A stretch of DNA of 64,000 nucleotides from Pogonophryne albipinna (lineage: Eukaryota; Chordata; Actinopteri; Perciformes; Artedidraconidae). The notes beneath the pieces are model-generated. The model was given only the letters and a program-made list of their open reading frames with translations. It did no database searches and had not been told where the DNA came from. A program made the translations under genes and the position numbers. The first letter of the stretch is position 1, and every line of letters begins with the position of its first letter. The DNA lies in NCBI GenBank assembly GCA_028583405.1, contig CM053250.1, positions 42,186,283 to 42,250,282 of the forward strand, given 5' to 3'. Of the stretch, positions 1 to 10,209 are shown piece after piece.

Positions 1-505
1 TGCGATAAAACACACCTTGTCAGCGCTGTCATCTTCCCCCAGTCACGTGACTTTGTTTACAATCTGACAGCTGAAAGCAAAGGAAAGCCCTCCGAGTCCG
101 GTCCGGCCTCATATGGCTATGGTGATCATGGGCCTGGCTGGCTTTGGTGGCAAATCCTCGGGTCAATCTGTCCCCGGAAATGTTCCCGTTTTTAAATATG
201 CTTAAATTGATTTAAATATACTTGTTATTGTGTTTCTGTCTTTCTGTGTCCTTTCATCTGCTTGTAAACTCCCTCTCTCTTTTCTTAATCGCCCTCTCTC
301 ACATACGGGAGAACACTTCACTGTCCCGCTTCATTGTAGGATTTCTGCCATGTCTCTACTTTAGTTTGACCATCTCTGTTATTAAGTTATGGAATACTAA
401 ATACATAAGTAATTAGATACCTTACCGTTACTGCTCTCATAAAGAATGATAAGAATAAGAATAATGCGTATTGAACTGGTTTAATCAATTAGTGAGTTTA
501 TTTAA
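1..505. other. pde11a intronic flank, no feature
   Basis: By the order of the pde11a exons this stretch should lie in an intron downstream of exon 2. I see no exon, repeat end or coding similarity in it. The short open frame at 222-416 has no recognisable motif. Confidence 0.5.
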
Positions 506-1301
506 AGGTGACATGTCATGCTTTTCCGGTTATTACCCGTCCCCTTGTGTGTTAGGAAGGTTTTTATGCATGTAAACGGTGTGCAGAGTCAAAACCCTCA
601 AAGTACACCATGTAGCGAGTAAAACTCTAACACAGAAAATACCTCCCCAAAACGCCTCGTTGGAGATACGTCACTGTCCATTTGATTCTTCCGGGTACAT
701 CATGATGTCATGTCGTCCCCGGAACGAAATGGACCAATCCGTGGAGCCGTTACTTTACGTCCGCGGAGCCGTTACGTTAAGCCCCCGCTGATTGGTCCAA
801 ATTGACCAATCCACGGACTTCCTCACACACTCACTCAGTGCAGGCAGCTCTGCTGATTTCTCCTCCCTGGCTGCAGGCTGATAACAGACAGTTGGGATCG
901 CGGCTGAAATTCTCTCTGCAGACCCATTCTCACAGCGTTTATCAACCTTTTTCTTACTCAATATCAAGCCACACTTATTGTTTATACTTCGGCTGTGACT
1001 TTGTGTGTTCAGGGTGAGTTTGGCTGTGTTTCGCTGTGTATCGCTAAACAAGGAAACAACACCTCCACGGAGCTCAGCGCGATTCACAACGTCCCGACCA
1101 ATCGGAGCACACTGGGCTCACAGGGAGGGGGGGGGCAAGAGCTGCAACGAGCCGTTTAGTGGAGAGAGTGAATACACATACTTTACAGAGATGCTGTATG
1201 CGAAACCAATGTGAGTTTGGAAAATTGCACAGTATAATTCTATTCTAGTAGACCTCAACAATGGAATTATGATCAGTGGAAATGGCCATGACATGGGACC
1301 T
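506..1301. mobile_element. piggyBac-type MITE with TTAA target duplication
   Basis: The 796-bp segment is bounded by TTAA at 502-505 and 1302-1305. The left end reads AGGTGACATGTCATG and the reverse complement of the right end reads AGGTCCCATGTCATG. TTAA duplications are diagnostic of the piggyBac superfamily. No transposase frame is visible, so it is a non-autonomous element. It lies in a pde11a intron. A related fragment is at about 19050-19240. Confidence 0.75.
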
Positions 1302-1668
1302 TTAAGGCACAGCAGTTACAATGGTCAAACTACATTAAAACAGAATTGTCCGCATTTTGTCTTTAATAGTTACTCACATTAGATATGTTGATGAGATATA
1401 GACCGCAAACATTTTTTTCCCTTGGTTTTCATTTTTTTTATAAAAAGTTCTTACGTTTTCAGGGGGGTTGGGGGGCGGCCCTTTTTCTAGTTTAGAGCAA
1501 TAGCCCCTCCAAATGTCTGTGCACGTCCTGTATATATATCAGATATTTACTTACAGTATAAGCCAAAACATTGGATGAATTAAACTTGATGATGGCGCTA
1601 AAGAAACGCTTTCAATTCTTCCAACAGATGTCAAAACATTTTACTGGTGGCGCTAGTGGACAATTCAC
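1302..1668. other. pde11a intron, no feature
   Basis: AT-rich intronic sequence between the TTAA element and the 3' edge of exon 2. Nothing else is recognisable. Confidence 0.5.
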
Positions 1669-1827
1669 AATCTCATCATCTTCATTGAAGAGTTCTCCAA
1701 TTGAAGTCTTGTTGATGGCCTGAGCAACTCCAATAATATCTCCATCACTGTTGCATATGGGCATGCACAGGAGTGACCTGGTTTTGTACCCTATCAGCTT
1801 GTCAATTTCATCACTGAACCGGCGATC
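1669..1827 (-). CDS. pde11a: PDE11A-type phosphodiesterase, coding exon 2 (GAF-A continuation)
   Basis: PDE11A is a dual cAMP/cGMP phosphodiesterase with two regulatory GAF domains before the catalytic domain. This 53-codon exon reads [23 protein letters not shown] and GVAQAINK, hallmark GAF-A strings of PDE11A. It is preceded on the minus strand by an acceptor (CAG at 1830-1828) and can end at a GT donor at 1668-1667. Both borders are phase 0, matching exon 1, which ends at DAYQ. Read through the donor, the homology ends abruptly at EDDEI, which supports that border. The second GAF and the HD-type catalytic exons are outside the window to the left. The family call is firm; the exact 3' border is inferred. 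Confidence 0.88.
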
Positions 1828-2649
1828 CTGCAATCCATAGGGACAGTGCAAAATTAAGACACAATGCAAGCACTTTTTGCCTTTTTCCCTTCAGCTGACT
1901 GTGCAGCAAAATGTACAACTCATCAGGACTCCATGTCTCACACACCAAAACTATACTAGAAAGGCAATATGATGTATAACATGTCTGGCTTGAAGATGTT
2001 GTGTTTATTAGGGCCTTCCTGGACTAAATAAATGATTAGTCGACTAACACTGACGCCAGTTTGTGGACTAATCGATAACTGGACTTATTCAACAGGTGTG
2101 TAATAAACAACCATGTAAAACCACCACATTTAATCTTGTGTTTACTAGAGGTGTCCTATCACTTTATTGAAAATAACGTCAGCATGAGACATTTGTCGAC
2201 TAGTTGACAGAGAGGGGGAAGCCTTACTGTTTAAGGACATTAAAGCAATGTTAGTTCACATTTGTATACTCATTTCTACTGGTACACATTTGGCACCAAG
2301 TAACGGTATTGTCTTCTACATTAAAAAAAAAAAAAGCCTCCTACTTGCAGCTTTAATGTAATCTAGTAATGTCTCACTTTCTTAAGTAGACAAAGTGACG
2401 TTCTTAAAAACCACAGAGATAATTTCTCCCCTCCTTTATTTAGTTATTTATTTTCCTACAATATTTTCTTGTGAATCAGTTGTTTGACAAACACTCAGGC
2501 TGTTGGTCTCCATGCTCTCAGCACTGTAACCCAGTTTGATTGATGATCAATTAATGGGGTCTCCCTGTCTGAGTTTATCCCTCTCTCTCTCTCTCTCTTT
2601 CTGTGACTCATGCAAATGCACACACGCATGCATGCACAAAGAGGAGCAC
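1828..2649 (-). other. pde11a: pde11a intron 1
   Basis: This intron of about 820 bp lies between donor GTGCTC at 2649 and the acceptor CAG at 1828. It holds a TC-dinucleotide run at about 2578-2600, a poly-A run near 2320, and a degenerate segment near 2025-2215 with repeated GTCGACTA motifs that looks like an old DNA-transposon relic. Nothing else is seen. Confidence 0.6.
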
Positions 2650-3303
2650 CTGATAAGCGTCAGAAATGTTCACTGTCTCTCCGTGTTCAGCCACATATCC
2701 AATGATTCCTTTCCCCCACGGCACTTGAACTTCATCTGAATTAATTGAGGGTAAGACTTATGTACCCGCGTGCACGTCAAAGAATTTGGACACCAGTGTC
2801 TTCTTGTTGCCTGTGCCCACCACTAAAAACAAGAAGCACCGGTCTGCATCCACCATAATACAAACAAACAAAAGTATTTTGTAGCTGAGACTCGTAAGAT
2901 CCAAGTCGTTAGATATGTCTTTCACAAGCTCCAGGGAAAACTCTCTCTCGTTGTGTTCTTTGAGGTCATATTTAAAATCCGCAGCTGTGGACGGGTACTG
3001 GGGGATGTTGACTCTGGACTCCAGCAGTGCGCTCAGGATGTGCGCAGTGGTGGGGGGCAGAGAGCTCGCCTTCCTCAGCAGAGCCCTCCTCCTCATGCTG
3101 GTCAGGGGCTCCTGGGCCCTGGTGTTCACGTGTTCGTCGTATGTCCTGTTCACATTGATGGCTTTCGATCTGGCGAAAGTTTTAGACGCCTTGTGATTCT
3201 TGAGCCATTTCTCCACCATGCTATGTTTCCCCTTCCTGTTCAGATAGTCTTCGAAGAACTCGGGATGTGAGTCCAGAAAATGTTCCACGTCAGAGAACAC
3301 CAT
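2650..3303 (-). CDS. pde11a: PDE11A-type phosphodiesterase, coding exon 1, interrupted by one TAA
   Basis: This is the N-terminal exon of PDE11A (218 codons). From ATG at 3303 it reads MVFSDVEHFLDSHPEFFEDYL, then SFARSKA-like, NRTYDEHV, RRRALLRKASSLPPTTAHIL, ELVKDISNDLDLTSLSYKIL and KKTLVSKFFDVHAG, then after a short variable stretch VPWGKGIIGYVAEHGETVNI and DAYQ at a GT donor (2649). These are the PDE11A leader and the start of GAF-A. An upstream GTG at 3318 is in frame, but ATG 3303 aligns with the family start. The oddity is a TAA at 2760-2758, in frame, inside the poorly conserved loop before VPWGKG. Homology resumes in the same frame after it, so there is no frameshift. It may be a genuine nonsense allele, an assembly error, or a boundary I misread. 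Neighbours: cytochrome c is about 2 kb upstream on the same strand. Confidence 0.85.
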
Positions 3304-4361
3304 AGTTGACACTGCCACGTCTGTTCTTCAGAGGGTCCTCAGAGAACCAAATCCATGAAGACGCGCAGAAAAATATCATCTATGAAGTTTTACTGAGAGT
3401 TAAAGTAGAGAATCGTTACAATACCATAACTTCCAAGATGCATTGTGCTGGGAACAACCCCGGAGCCCTGGCCACATAATCCAGTTTCCACTGAGAGTGG
3501 ATGGAGACTCCCCAGCATATTCCTCCACAGCATCTCCACGCCGCTCACTTAATTTAAAAACAATAAAGAAGATAAGGAAAGGACATTTAGACAACCACAT
3601 GCATTGGAAATCTCACAGAAAGCCACTAACGAGCGAGCAACACCGTCGTATGGGTCTTCTTGTGCGCAGATGACGCTGGCTGTGGTTGGCTCGATGCTTC
3701 AGCAATAATTCAATACTCCACTAGATTTATACGGCTTATTTGAGGTAGAAGAGCCCCAAGTTGTGGGTGGATTATAATTGAATGAAATGATGCTTCAACA
3801 TAATGGGTTTCTATGCAGTCAAGACAAGGCTTTAGTGATGGCACTGCTGGCTGCCAGAAGTAATCAAGTTGAATGACTGTCGCCCGAAGAACAATGTGTA
3901 TCATAGCATGTATACATTATATAACAGATACTGCAACTCGGCAATACATCTATTTCACAAGCCACACACTTTGGAGATGTGGAATCAGCAATGGATGATC
4001 TATACAATTGAATTATGTAAAATTGTATTGACAGGAAGGGATGTCAGAAAATGAAATTCCTTTATACAGAATTGTTGGTGAATCTGTGTGCAGGTGTGAC
4101 ATCTGAACGCTAGAGGGAGCTATACTCCACAGCATCGACTGGAATACACTGAAGACACACAGCCCAACTCTGATGGATGGAACAGTTTTTGCTTCTGCCT
4201 CATGTACAGCAATGTATCCCTTTTAACAATACATTTAAATTAAAGATTTCCCAAGAAATGTGGAAAACATGTAAGAGTCATGACAATGAGTCTTAATTAA
4301 AAAAGAAAACATTGGATTGCATAAATACTTGCTAGGTCATCAAGCCAAATCACTTTGTTAT
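3304..4361. other. pde11a 5' flank and intergenic region
   Basis: This interval contains the likely pde11a 5' UTR and promoter plus the space down to cytochrome c. I see no clear TATA box, coding exon or repeat end. Open frames at 3400-3673 and 3710-4054 show no family motifs. Confidence 0.4.
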
Positions 4362-4977
4362 AGCAGATGTTGCCAACCTGCAGTTCCCCACAGACACACT
4401 CAACTGTCAGACAGTCAACATCTGTAACCCAACATGGAGTCTTCTTCAACCTTCTTTCAAATGCTCTTTAAAATACAGTCTTCTCCTCGTGGCCCATTTC
4501 AAAATACAGAGAATATTGCTGTAATTTCCGAGCCAACTGTTGAAACAAGAATAATTGAGATCTGAAATGATAATCCACACTTTTTCCGAAACCCAATACA
4601 GACCACTTAGTTACAAAAAGTGATACAAATTATAAAATAACTTTGTGTATACATACTTAAAAGCTAATGACATTAAGCCAATACTTTTTTTTTTTTTTTA
4701 CTATCGCAGATTTTGCCAACCTGCAGTTTCCCACAGAAACACTCGATAACTGTTAAGACAGTCAACTTCTATCGTTCAAATACAATTGCTGTTTAAAAAC
4801 CATCTTCTGCTCTCTGCCTTTGTCAATACAGAGAATATTGCTCTAATTTCTGAACCAACACTTGAAACAATAATAATTTAAACCTGAAATGAAAATCCAC
4901 ACCATTTAAAAAAAAAAACAATACTGACCACTTAAGTTACAAAAAGTGAAACAAATGACAAAATAACGTTTAGTGTC
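4362..4977. repeat. Two-copy tandem duplication, about 343-bp period
   Basis: Copy 1 (about 4362-4650) and copy 2 (about 4705-4977) share the same succession of blocks: TTGCCAACCTGCAGTT, CAGAGAATATTGCT, a CCAAC...TTGAAACAA block, AATCCACAC and AGTTACAAAAAGTGA. The copies differ at many positions, so the duplication is not recent. It sits just 3' of cytochrome c on the minus strand and could overlap its long 3' UTR. Confidence 0.75.
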
Positions 4978-5376
4978 AATGTTATTCACCTTGCAAATTC
5001 AGAAAATACATTAAAAAGGCATCATAAAATTTGAAGCAGATAAGGCATACGACAATTATTAAGACAACTTCATAATAAATCGAGAAAATCAGGATGACAA
5101 TGACAAAACAAAATACAGCTTTCAGTCCCTACATTCTGAAAACACAGTATATGGTTTAATAATTTATGATTAAAACCTGTTAAAACCAGGGGACTTATGC
5201 ATTGCTTGTTCCACCACACGTGGATCATGGCACAGCTGTGACAAAGATGGTGAACTGTCATGTCAATTCCATGAATAACTTGTTTGCAGTTGTGCCTGGT
5301 TTTGAAAGAACGGCAAGAGTTGGTCTTTACCCGTTTGTCAGGGTACAAAATAATAGCAAAGCTATTGAAATGTTCT
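4978..5376 (-). other. Probable 3' UTR and flank of cytochrome c
   Basis: AT-rich sequence immediately after the cytochrome c stop codon on the minus strand. I could not place a confident polyadenylation site. The minus frame at 5070-5348 has no recognisable product. Confidence 0.4.
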
Positions 5377-5522
5377 TTATGAAGTTGCAGACTTGAGATA
5401 TGCTACAAGATCCGTGTGTTCTCCCTTCTTCTTGATGCCAGCAAAGATCATCTTTGTTCCTGGAATGTATTTCTTGGGATTTTCCAAATAGATCATCAGG
5501 GTGTCGTCATCCCAGACAATGC
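5377..5522 (-). CDS. cyct: Cytochrome c, last coding exon
   Basis: This exon begins with GC completing a glycine codon after the intron, and encodes [34 protein letters not shown] and [10 protein letters not shown], then TAA at 5379-5377. It contains the invariant Met80 segment (YIPGTKM) that supplies the second axial haem ligand. The acceptor CAG is at 5525-5523. Joined to the upstream exon it gives 105 residues, the normal vertebrate length. The conserved reading frame argues for a functional gene and not a processed copy, because the intron is kept. Whether it is the somatic (cycs) or testis-type (cyct) paralogue cannot be settled from sequence alone; the neighbour pde11a favours cyct. Confidence 0.93.
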
Positions 5523-5610
5523 CTGAAATCAAAGTAACAGTCATGCGTAAGGCATACAGCATTATTCCTTAGAATATTCAGTTAGTTTAAAACACATGTA
5601 CAGTATTTAC

Positions 5611-5782
5611 CTTTGTTTTTGTTGGCATCAGTATAGGAGTAGCCGGCTGCCTGGCCTGTTTTGCGTCCAAACAGACCCCAAAGGTTAGGCCCGACCTTGT
5701 GCTTTCCACCATTCTCCACGCTATGGCACTGGGCACACTTCTGGACAAACGCCTTCTTTCCTTTGGCAATATCTGCAGGCAT
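5611..5782 (-). CDS. cyct: Cytochrome c, first coding exon
   Basis: Cytochrome c carries electrons from complex III to complex IV in the mitochondrial intermembrane space and triggers the apoptosome when released. From ATG at 5782 it reads [20 protein letters not shown], with the covalent haem motif CAQCH, then [20 protein letters not shown] and [11 protein letters not shown]. The exon ends AAAG before donor GTAAAT (5610). The same Gly56-codon intron position is typical of vertebrate cytochrome c genes. A TTGTGTTGTAG acceptor lies 5 nt before the ATG, so a non-coding 5' exon is likely. MPAD in place of the usual MGDVEKGK start is unusual for a somatic form. The gene symbol is tentative. Confidence 0.93.
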
Positions 5783-6509
5783 GGTTTCTACAACACAAAT
5801 ACACACAATTAGGACTCAATTTCTTAACATTATTGTCAGAAATAACCAATTAATGCTGAATTATTTCCATTGTAATGCAATTGTTTTGACATTATCCATG
5901 GTTGCTTTTCATTTTGATTGTAAATGTCCCCTCTGTGGGACGAATGAAGGTATTCTGATTCTGTGTCATAATAAATAAAGCGCTATGTCCTCATTTAGTC
6001 ACAAGGGGGCGTTCACTTCAAAGTTGTGTAACTGATGTGTCCTTGGCATTGTTACTGTTAAGTATTACTTTGTAATAGCACCCTTACTCCATGTTTATTG
6101 GTACGTCCCATTGTGACGTCATAAGCAAGCGCGGAGCGCTTTATGTTTCATATTGATTACGCAGCACTGCCATGCTGATTCATGTCCCTGAATAAATGGA
6201 TGAGAGAAGAAAAATGACTGCGCATACTTTATTAGTTTAACAGTTACAAAACTGACTTAGGTGGTTACCGAGACTTTGTTTGAATAAATACATCATTAAC
6301 TATATTCGATTGAAATATCCGTAATGAATTTCATCCCAAAAAAGTCTTATAGGGTGTGAAATGAGGCTCCTGAAACGACGCTGAAGTTGGCTTCCGATTC
6401 AGAGCATCCGATTCGGCAGTTAAGGTGAAAGCTAAGGGACATTTAATTTACAGCGCTGAGCAAACAATCCTCCGTGTTTGAACCTCTTAAATCGCTGCAT
6501 AGCCGATTT
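5783..6509. other. Cytochrome c upstream region
   Basis: This interval should contain the non-coding first exon and promoter of cytochrome c. A palindromic CRE is at 6114-6121 and a CCAAT on the minus strand lies near 6097-6101. I could not identify the first-exon donor. No other gene is seen. Confidence 0.4.
6114..6121. promoter_or_regulatory. Palindromic CRE (TGACGTCA) upstream of cytochrome c
   Basis: A perfect TGACGTCA lies about 330 bp upstream of the cytochrome c ATG, next to a GC-rich AGCGCGGAGCGCT block and about 15 bp from a CCAAT box. CRE sites are established elements of mammalian cytochrome c promoters, and CREM acts on testis genes. Function here is inference. Confidence 0.45.
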
Positions 6510-6773
6510 ATCTGGACTGGATTATCCCAGAGAGTCTAAAGATTCTTTATAACACAGTTTGAGATTTGTGAAACCTTTATTCTATTTGTGAAAATACAAA
6601 CAAGGGAGATTTCAGTGCTTTTTTCGCATCCTGACCACATTAGACCAGGTCCTGATCTGAAACCACTAGACCGAGACTCATCAAATCTGGACTGGATTAT
6701 CCCAGAGGGTCTAAAGATTCTTTATAACACAGTTTCAGATTTGTGAAACCTTTATTCTATTTGTGAAAATACA
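6510..6773. repeat. 89-bp direct repeat, two copies 175 bp apart
   Basis: Positions 6510-6598 and 6685-6773 are nearly identical, starting ATCTGGACTGGATTATCCCA and ending TATTTGTGAAAATACAA. By eye there are only about two to three differences. They directly precede the terminal-repeat element at 6787. Confidence 0.85.
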
Positions 6774-6786
6774 AGAAGGCATAAAG

Positions 6787-7967
6787 CAGTGGTGGATTTA
6801 GGATTGTAGGAGATCCGGGCTTAGCCCAGGAGTTGTTGGGGGGGGGTGCAGGGGTACAGTGCTATTTTGTATAAGTGGGGGGTGGACCGAACATCCTTTA
6901 GGGGGGTCGTCGCCTCCTCTGGGGAGGTCCGGGGGCATGCTCCCCCGGGAAGATTTTTTTTTAAATATTGAAGTTGAAAGCATCAATCTGGTGCACTTTG
7001 AGAGCAACATTAACCCTACCTTAATAACACCTTAAAGCGGACAAAAGGCACTGGAGAACACTCATTAACACCCTTTAATGAAGCAAACTAATGCCTTAAC
7101 TCACTCAAACAGTCGTTTACTTATTAAGGTGAAACGAATGTGCGTAGAGTTTTAAAAGATGCGGATAGTCTCACCTTGATTCTGGCGCATTGCTTATCGT
7201 TTTATAGATCTATTCTCATCCACCATCTTTGTTTGTGACGTAAAAAATGTGTAAGAGTCACGTTTCTGAATCGGACACTCAGTGGATGCAGTCACAGCCA
7301 ATCGGAGTCTGATTCAGAGGGTTGCCTGTCAGTTCCGTTGTTATGTGTACTGAAACGAGAGCCGGTATAATTCCACGCGCGAAAACAAAATAAAAAATGG
7401 AATACGTTATTTTAGTGTCTTAAAAGTAGACTGAGGTATGAAGGGTTAATGTTACATCTTAGGATAATTTTTAGTCATGTTCTGTATACATACTAACATA
7501 TAAGGGTATACCTAGTATGGTTACTCCATGTTTACTAACTATAACATTAACGTTACATCACTCTTTTTCACTTCTTACTCAGTCAGCCAGAGTGCAGATA
7601 TCACCATTAGATTCACAAACCTGAAACATCATCCATTTCTTCACTGCTGGTGATGACATTGTTGTCAGCTGCTGATACTGCTGCAGCTTGTGGCGCCTGC
7701 TTCAATGACAATAACTTTCTAATATCCATAACTGTATAGGCTATTAGCTTAAAACTCGTCAGGCACTAGGAAGGATCACTTCTACTTCAGGGCAGGCTAC
7801 GCAGTACGCAGGCTAATGTCCCGCAGCGGATGCCTCTCTGGTGGACTCCGGTACTGCACATTACTCCCGAGACGTTTTCAAAAAAAAATGTTAAGTGAAA
7901 CATCCGGGGCTTTTCAGAAAACATCCGGGGCTTGAGCCCAAGTAGCCACCCCCTAGCGCCGCCACTG
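6787..7967. mobile_element. Putative DNA transposon with short CAGTGG terminal repeats
   Basis: The left end starts CAGTGGTGG and the right end finishes CCGCCACTG. Both are followed inward by GGGCTTAGCCC and GGGCTTGAGCCC palindromes. No transposase is visible and I found no clean target duplication, so the borders and superfamily are uncertain. The minus frame 6798-7010 is non-specific. Confidence 0.45.
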
Positions 7968-8084
7968 CTTACCACAATAAAGAAAGAGACCGTATAGTAC
8001 AGCACAAACAACACAAATGATCAATACTTACATATATTTTCACTTGTATTATAATAATAATTTAAATGCATGGTTCTTCTGGTG

Positions 8085-8497
8085 TTGTTGGCGCACCGCA
8101 GCTGTCTGCACTGTACAATCGCTGGAGGACTGGGCTGTCACTCAAAAGCTGAGTAGCCAATGGGGACGCACCCCTGAAAGTCCCGCCCACCTAGGAGATT
8201 TGTGTCAGAATCTCAAACAAAAAATGAGGGAGCGCAAAAGAGAAAGCTGCAGCAAGAGCAAAAGTCTGATCATTGAGAAAGAAGAAACAAGAACTGCAAA
8301 CAAAAACCTATGTTAAAACAAAGAAAAAATACTTATAGTTTACATGATTACACAAATGATTTCTTTGCAACTTATAGTTTTATTTTTGAAATGTATTTTA
8401 TTTTGCTTGACTCAGTTTTTTTTTCTTTTAAACTCATAGTTTTGCTTTATTCTGAGAAAGTGTTGCTTTATCTTTATGATACAAAACTAATCCCATA
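8085..8497. repeat. Dispersed repeat, copy 1 of 3
   Basis: This copy shares CTGAAAGTCCCGCC, TTTGTGTCAGAATC, AAAAATGAGGGAGC and a long AT-rich 3' part ending ACAAAACTAATCCCATAA with copies at 9555-10209 and 41340-41996. It is truncated at its 5' side compared with those two. The family has no obvious coding content; the small frames in it end at the same place in each copy but show no known motif. Confidence 0.75.
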
Positions 8498-8794
8498 AAT
8501 GGGTGCCGTAAAAACTACACTGCGCATGCTCAGTCTTTTTCTATTCAATGTGTGCGGCAAAAAAATAATCACCATGGGGCACTGTGCTGGCATCCCCACC
8601 AAACGTCATCTGACATAATTCAGAGCTGATAGGCTGTAAGTACGTGTGCCGCGAACATAGTAGTTGTGAAGAGGAGACGAAAGAGAGCAGTGTATAGCGA
8701 TTCCAATCAGTAAAACGGAAAGAAAATGAATGAAGTTGACCATCTACTTCAGCTTTGGTAAGTTCATTTTATGTCATATATTTTGTTGATCTTC
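8498..8794 (+). repeat. Dispersed repeat with ATG and splice donor, copy 1
   Basis: This 297-bp segment is repeated in direct orientation at 62368-62645. Both copies contain an ATG (8726; 62577) encoding MNEVDHLLQL, followed by a consensus donor GTAAGT (8758; 62609). That looks like the first exon of a transposon gene or of a captured promoter and exon. Copy 1 has extra GTACGTGTGCCG near 8641. I do not recognise the family. Confidence 0.7.
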
Positions 8795-8959
8795 AGAGAG
8801 CTTTCTTTGAAATCACCAGGTAACGCTAAAAACATTACATTTAGATTCTATGACAAATTGTTTATTTAATATATCTGGCTAGCTATAGCTACTTACTAAC
8901 GGTTTAGCTTACCCGAGCGATTGAAAGTAACGTCAACGTAGCTGTAACTTATGCTTTGC

Positions 8960-9142
8960 TTACATGTTCGCATAACTTGGAAGTTTACCGACATTTACTT
9001 GTTTAACCGGCTCAAGTGGTGGCTCTGGGGTTGTTGTGTGAGCCACCTCTTGAGAATTGTCGTCTTTTTTAAGAACATTTTTTCTTATGTCCATCTTCAA
9101 AAACTCTGAGTCCGACTGACAGTTTATTTTAAACATTGTCAC
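8960..9142 (-). CDS. Unrecognised short frame diverging from the 8498 repeat
   Basis: A 60-residue minus frame starting MTMFKINCQSDSEF has normal-looking amino-acid composition and a possible donor (GGTAAAC) near its end. It faces away from the MNEVDHLLQL exon, giving a divergent pair about 385 bp apart. I recognise no family. It may be a transposon first exon or chance. Confidence 0.25.
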   Translation of the reverse strand: MTMFKINCQSDSEFLKMDIRKNVLKKDDNSQEVAHTTTPEPPLEPVKQVNVGKLPSYANM

Positions 9143-9429
9143 AGCTCACAGGATAGGTACCTGTCAGCCAATGAGACAGATGTTTATTTCCATGCAACTC
9201 TCTGGTTGGTCTGGTGTCTTGCCTCTGTTGCATTCACTGAACACGGGAAATTACAATCCTGCTGTCCTCTCTTGTGTCATGATGAGGTTCAGGTAAAGCA
9301 TGGTTAATGTATTATATTATTGACTCAATAATATAACACATTACTTTGAGAGTAGGCAATCTAGGCATATTAACACAATTAATTAAACATACTTATCACG
9401 GCGACGGTGTACTGAGATTATTTTATTTT

Positions 9430-9545
9430 TTTCATTTAAAAAAAAAAAAAAATGCATTTTGCTCGGGGGCCCCTATGTGGCTGCGGGGCCCTAAGCGGCC
9501 GCTTATGTCGCTTAATGGTTCGGGCCGGCTCTGCATATATGCTTT
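9430..9545. mobile_element. DNA-transposon relic (GGGGCCC-rich end)
   Basis: The block GGGGGCCCCTATGTGGC, GGGGCCCTAAGCGGCCGCTT, TCGGGCCGGCTCTGC resembles the GC-rich terminal segment seen in many teleost DNA transposons. Only one end is visible. Confidence 0.35.
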
Positions 9546-9554
9546 TGAAATGTA

Positions 9555-10209
9555 ACATGTCTTTGAATAAATAACAGTATACAGTTTATATTGTGTATCA
9601 CCTTTAGCTTGAAAATACATAGATGTGTTTTTTTAATCTATAAAATAAATAAATATAAAATTATTTTACAGCAGCAGTTTGTTCAGGTATTAACATATTT
9701 AAAGTTGGAATAAAGTATAAACCACACAACACAAGTATAATGCACAGCAATCCATAAGATAAGATATGTTCATGAAAACTCCCCAGGAGACACAAACATG
9801 GCCGAGTGGACTCCGGAGTTTGCTGCACGAGTTGCACTGTATGATCTGTGGTGTAGTGGGCTGTCACTCAAAAACTGAGTAGCCCTGAAAGTCCCGCCTA
9901 CCTTGGACGTTTGTGTCAGAATCGAAAACAAAAAATGAGGGAGCGCAAACGAGAAGAGCTGCAGCGAGAGCAAAAGTCTGATCATTGAGAAAGAAGCAAA
10001 GAGAACTGCAAACAAAAAGACGTGTTAAAACAAAGAAAAATACTTATAGTTTACATGATGACACAAATGATTTGTTTGCAACTTATAGTTTTATTTTTGA
10101 AATTAAATTTATTTTGCATGACTCAGTTTTTCTCTCTCTTAAACTCTTAGTTGTTCTTGATTCTGAGAAAGTGTTGCTTTATCTTTATGAAACAAAACTA
10201 ATCCCATAA
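9555..10209. repeat. Dispersed repeat, copy 2 of 3
   Basis: This is the longest copy along with 41340-41996. The two share CATGTCTTTGAA, AACAGTATACAGTTTATATT, TTTAGCTTGAAAATACAT at the left and ACTAATCCCATAA-type sequence at the right. No target duplication was found. Confidence 0.8.

Noticed and set aside
2734..2763. A 30-nt intron that would remove the pde11a TAA
   Set aside because: GTACATAAG...TTCAG borders exist and the splice would keep frame, but 30 nt is well below the minimum length of vertebrate spliceosomal introns. Kept only as a check for RNA-seq.
6787..7967. hAT assignment for the CAGTGG-ended element
   Set aside because: No 8-bp duplication was found: the flanks GCATAAAG and CTTACCAC do not match. 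Left as an unclassified DNA transposon.
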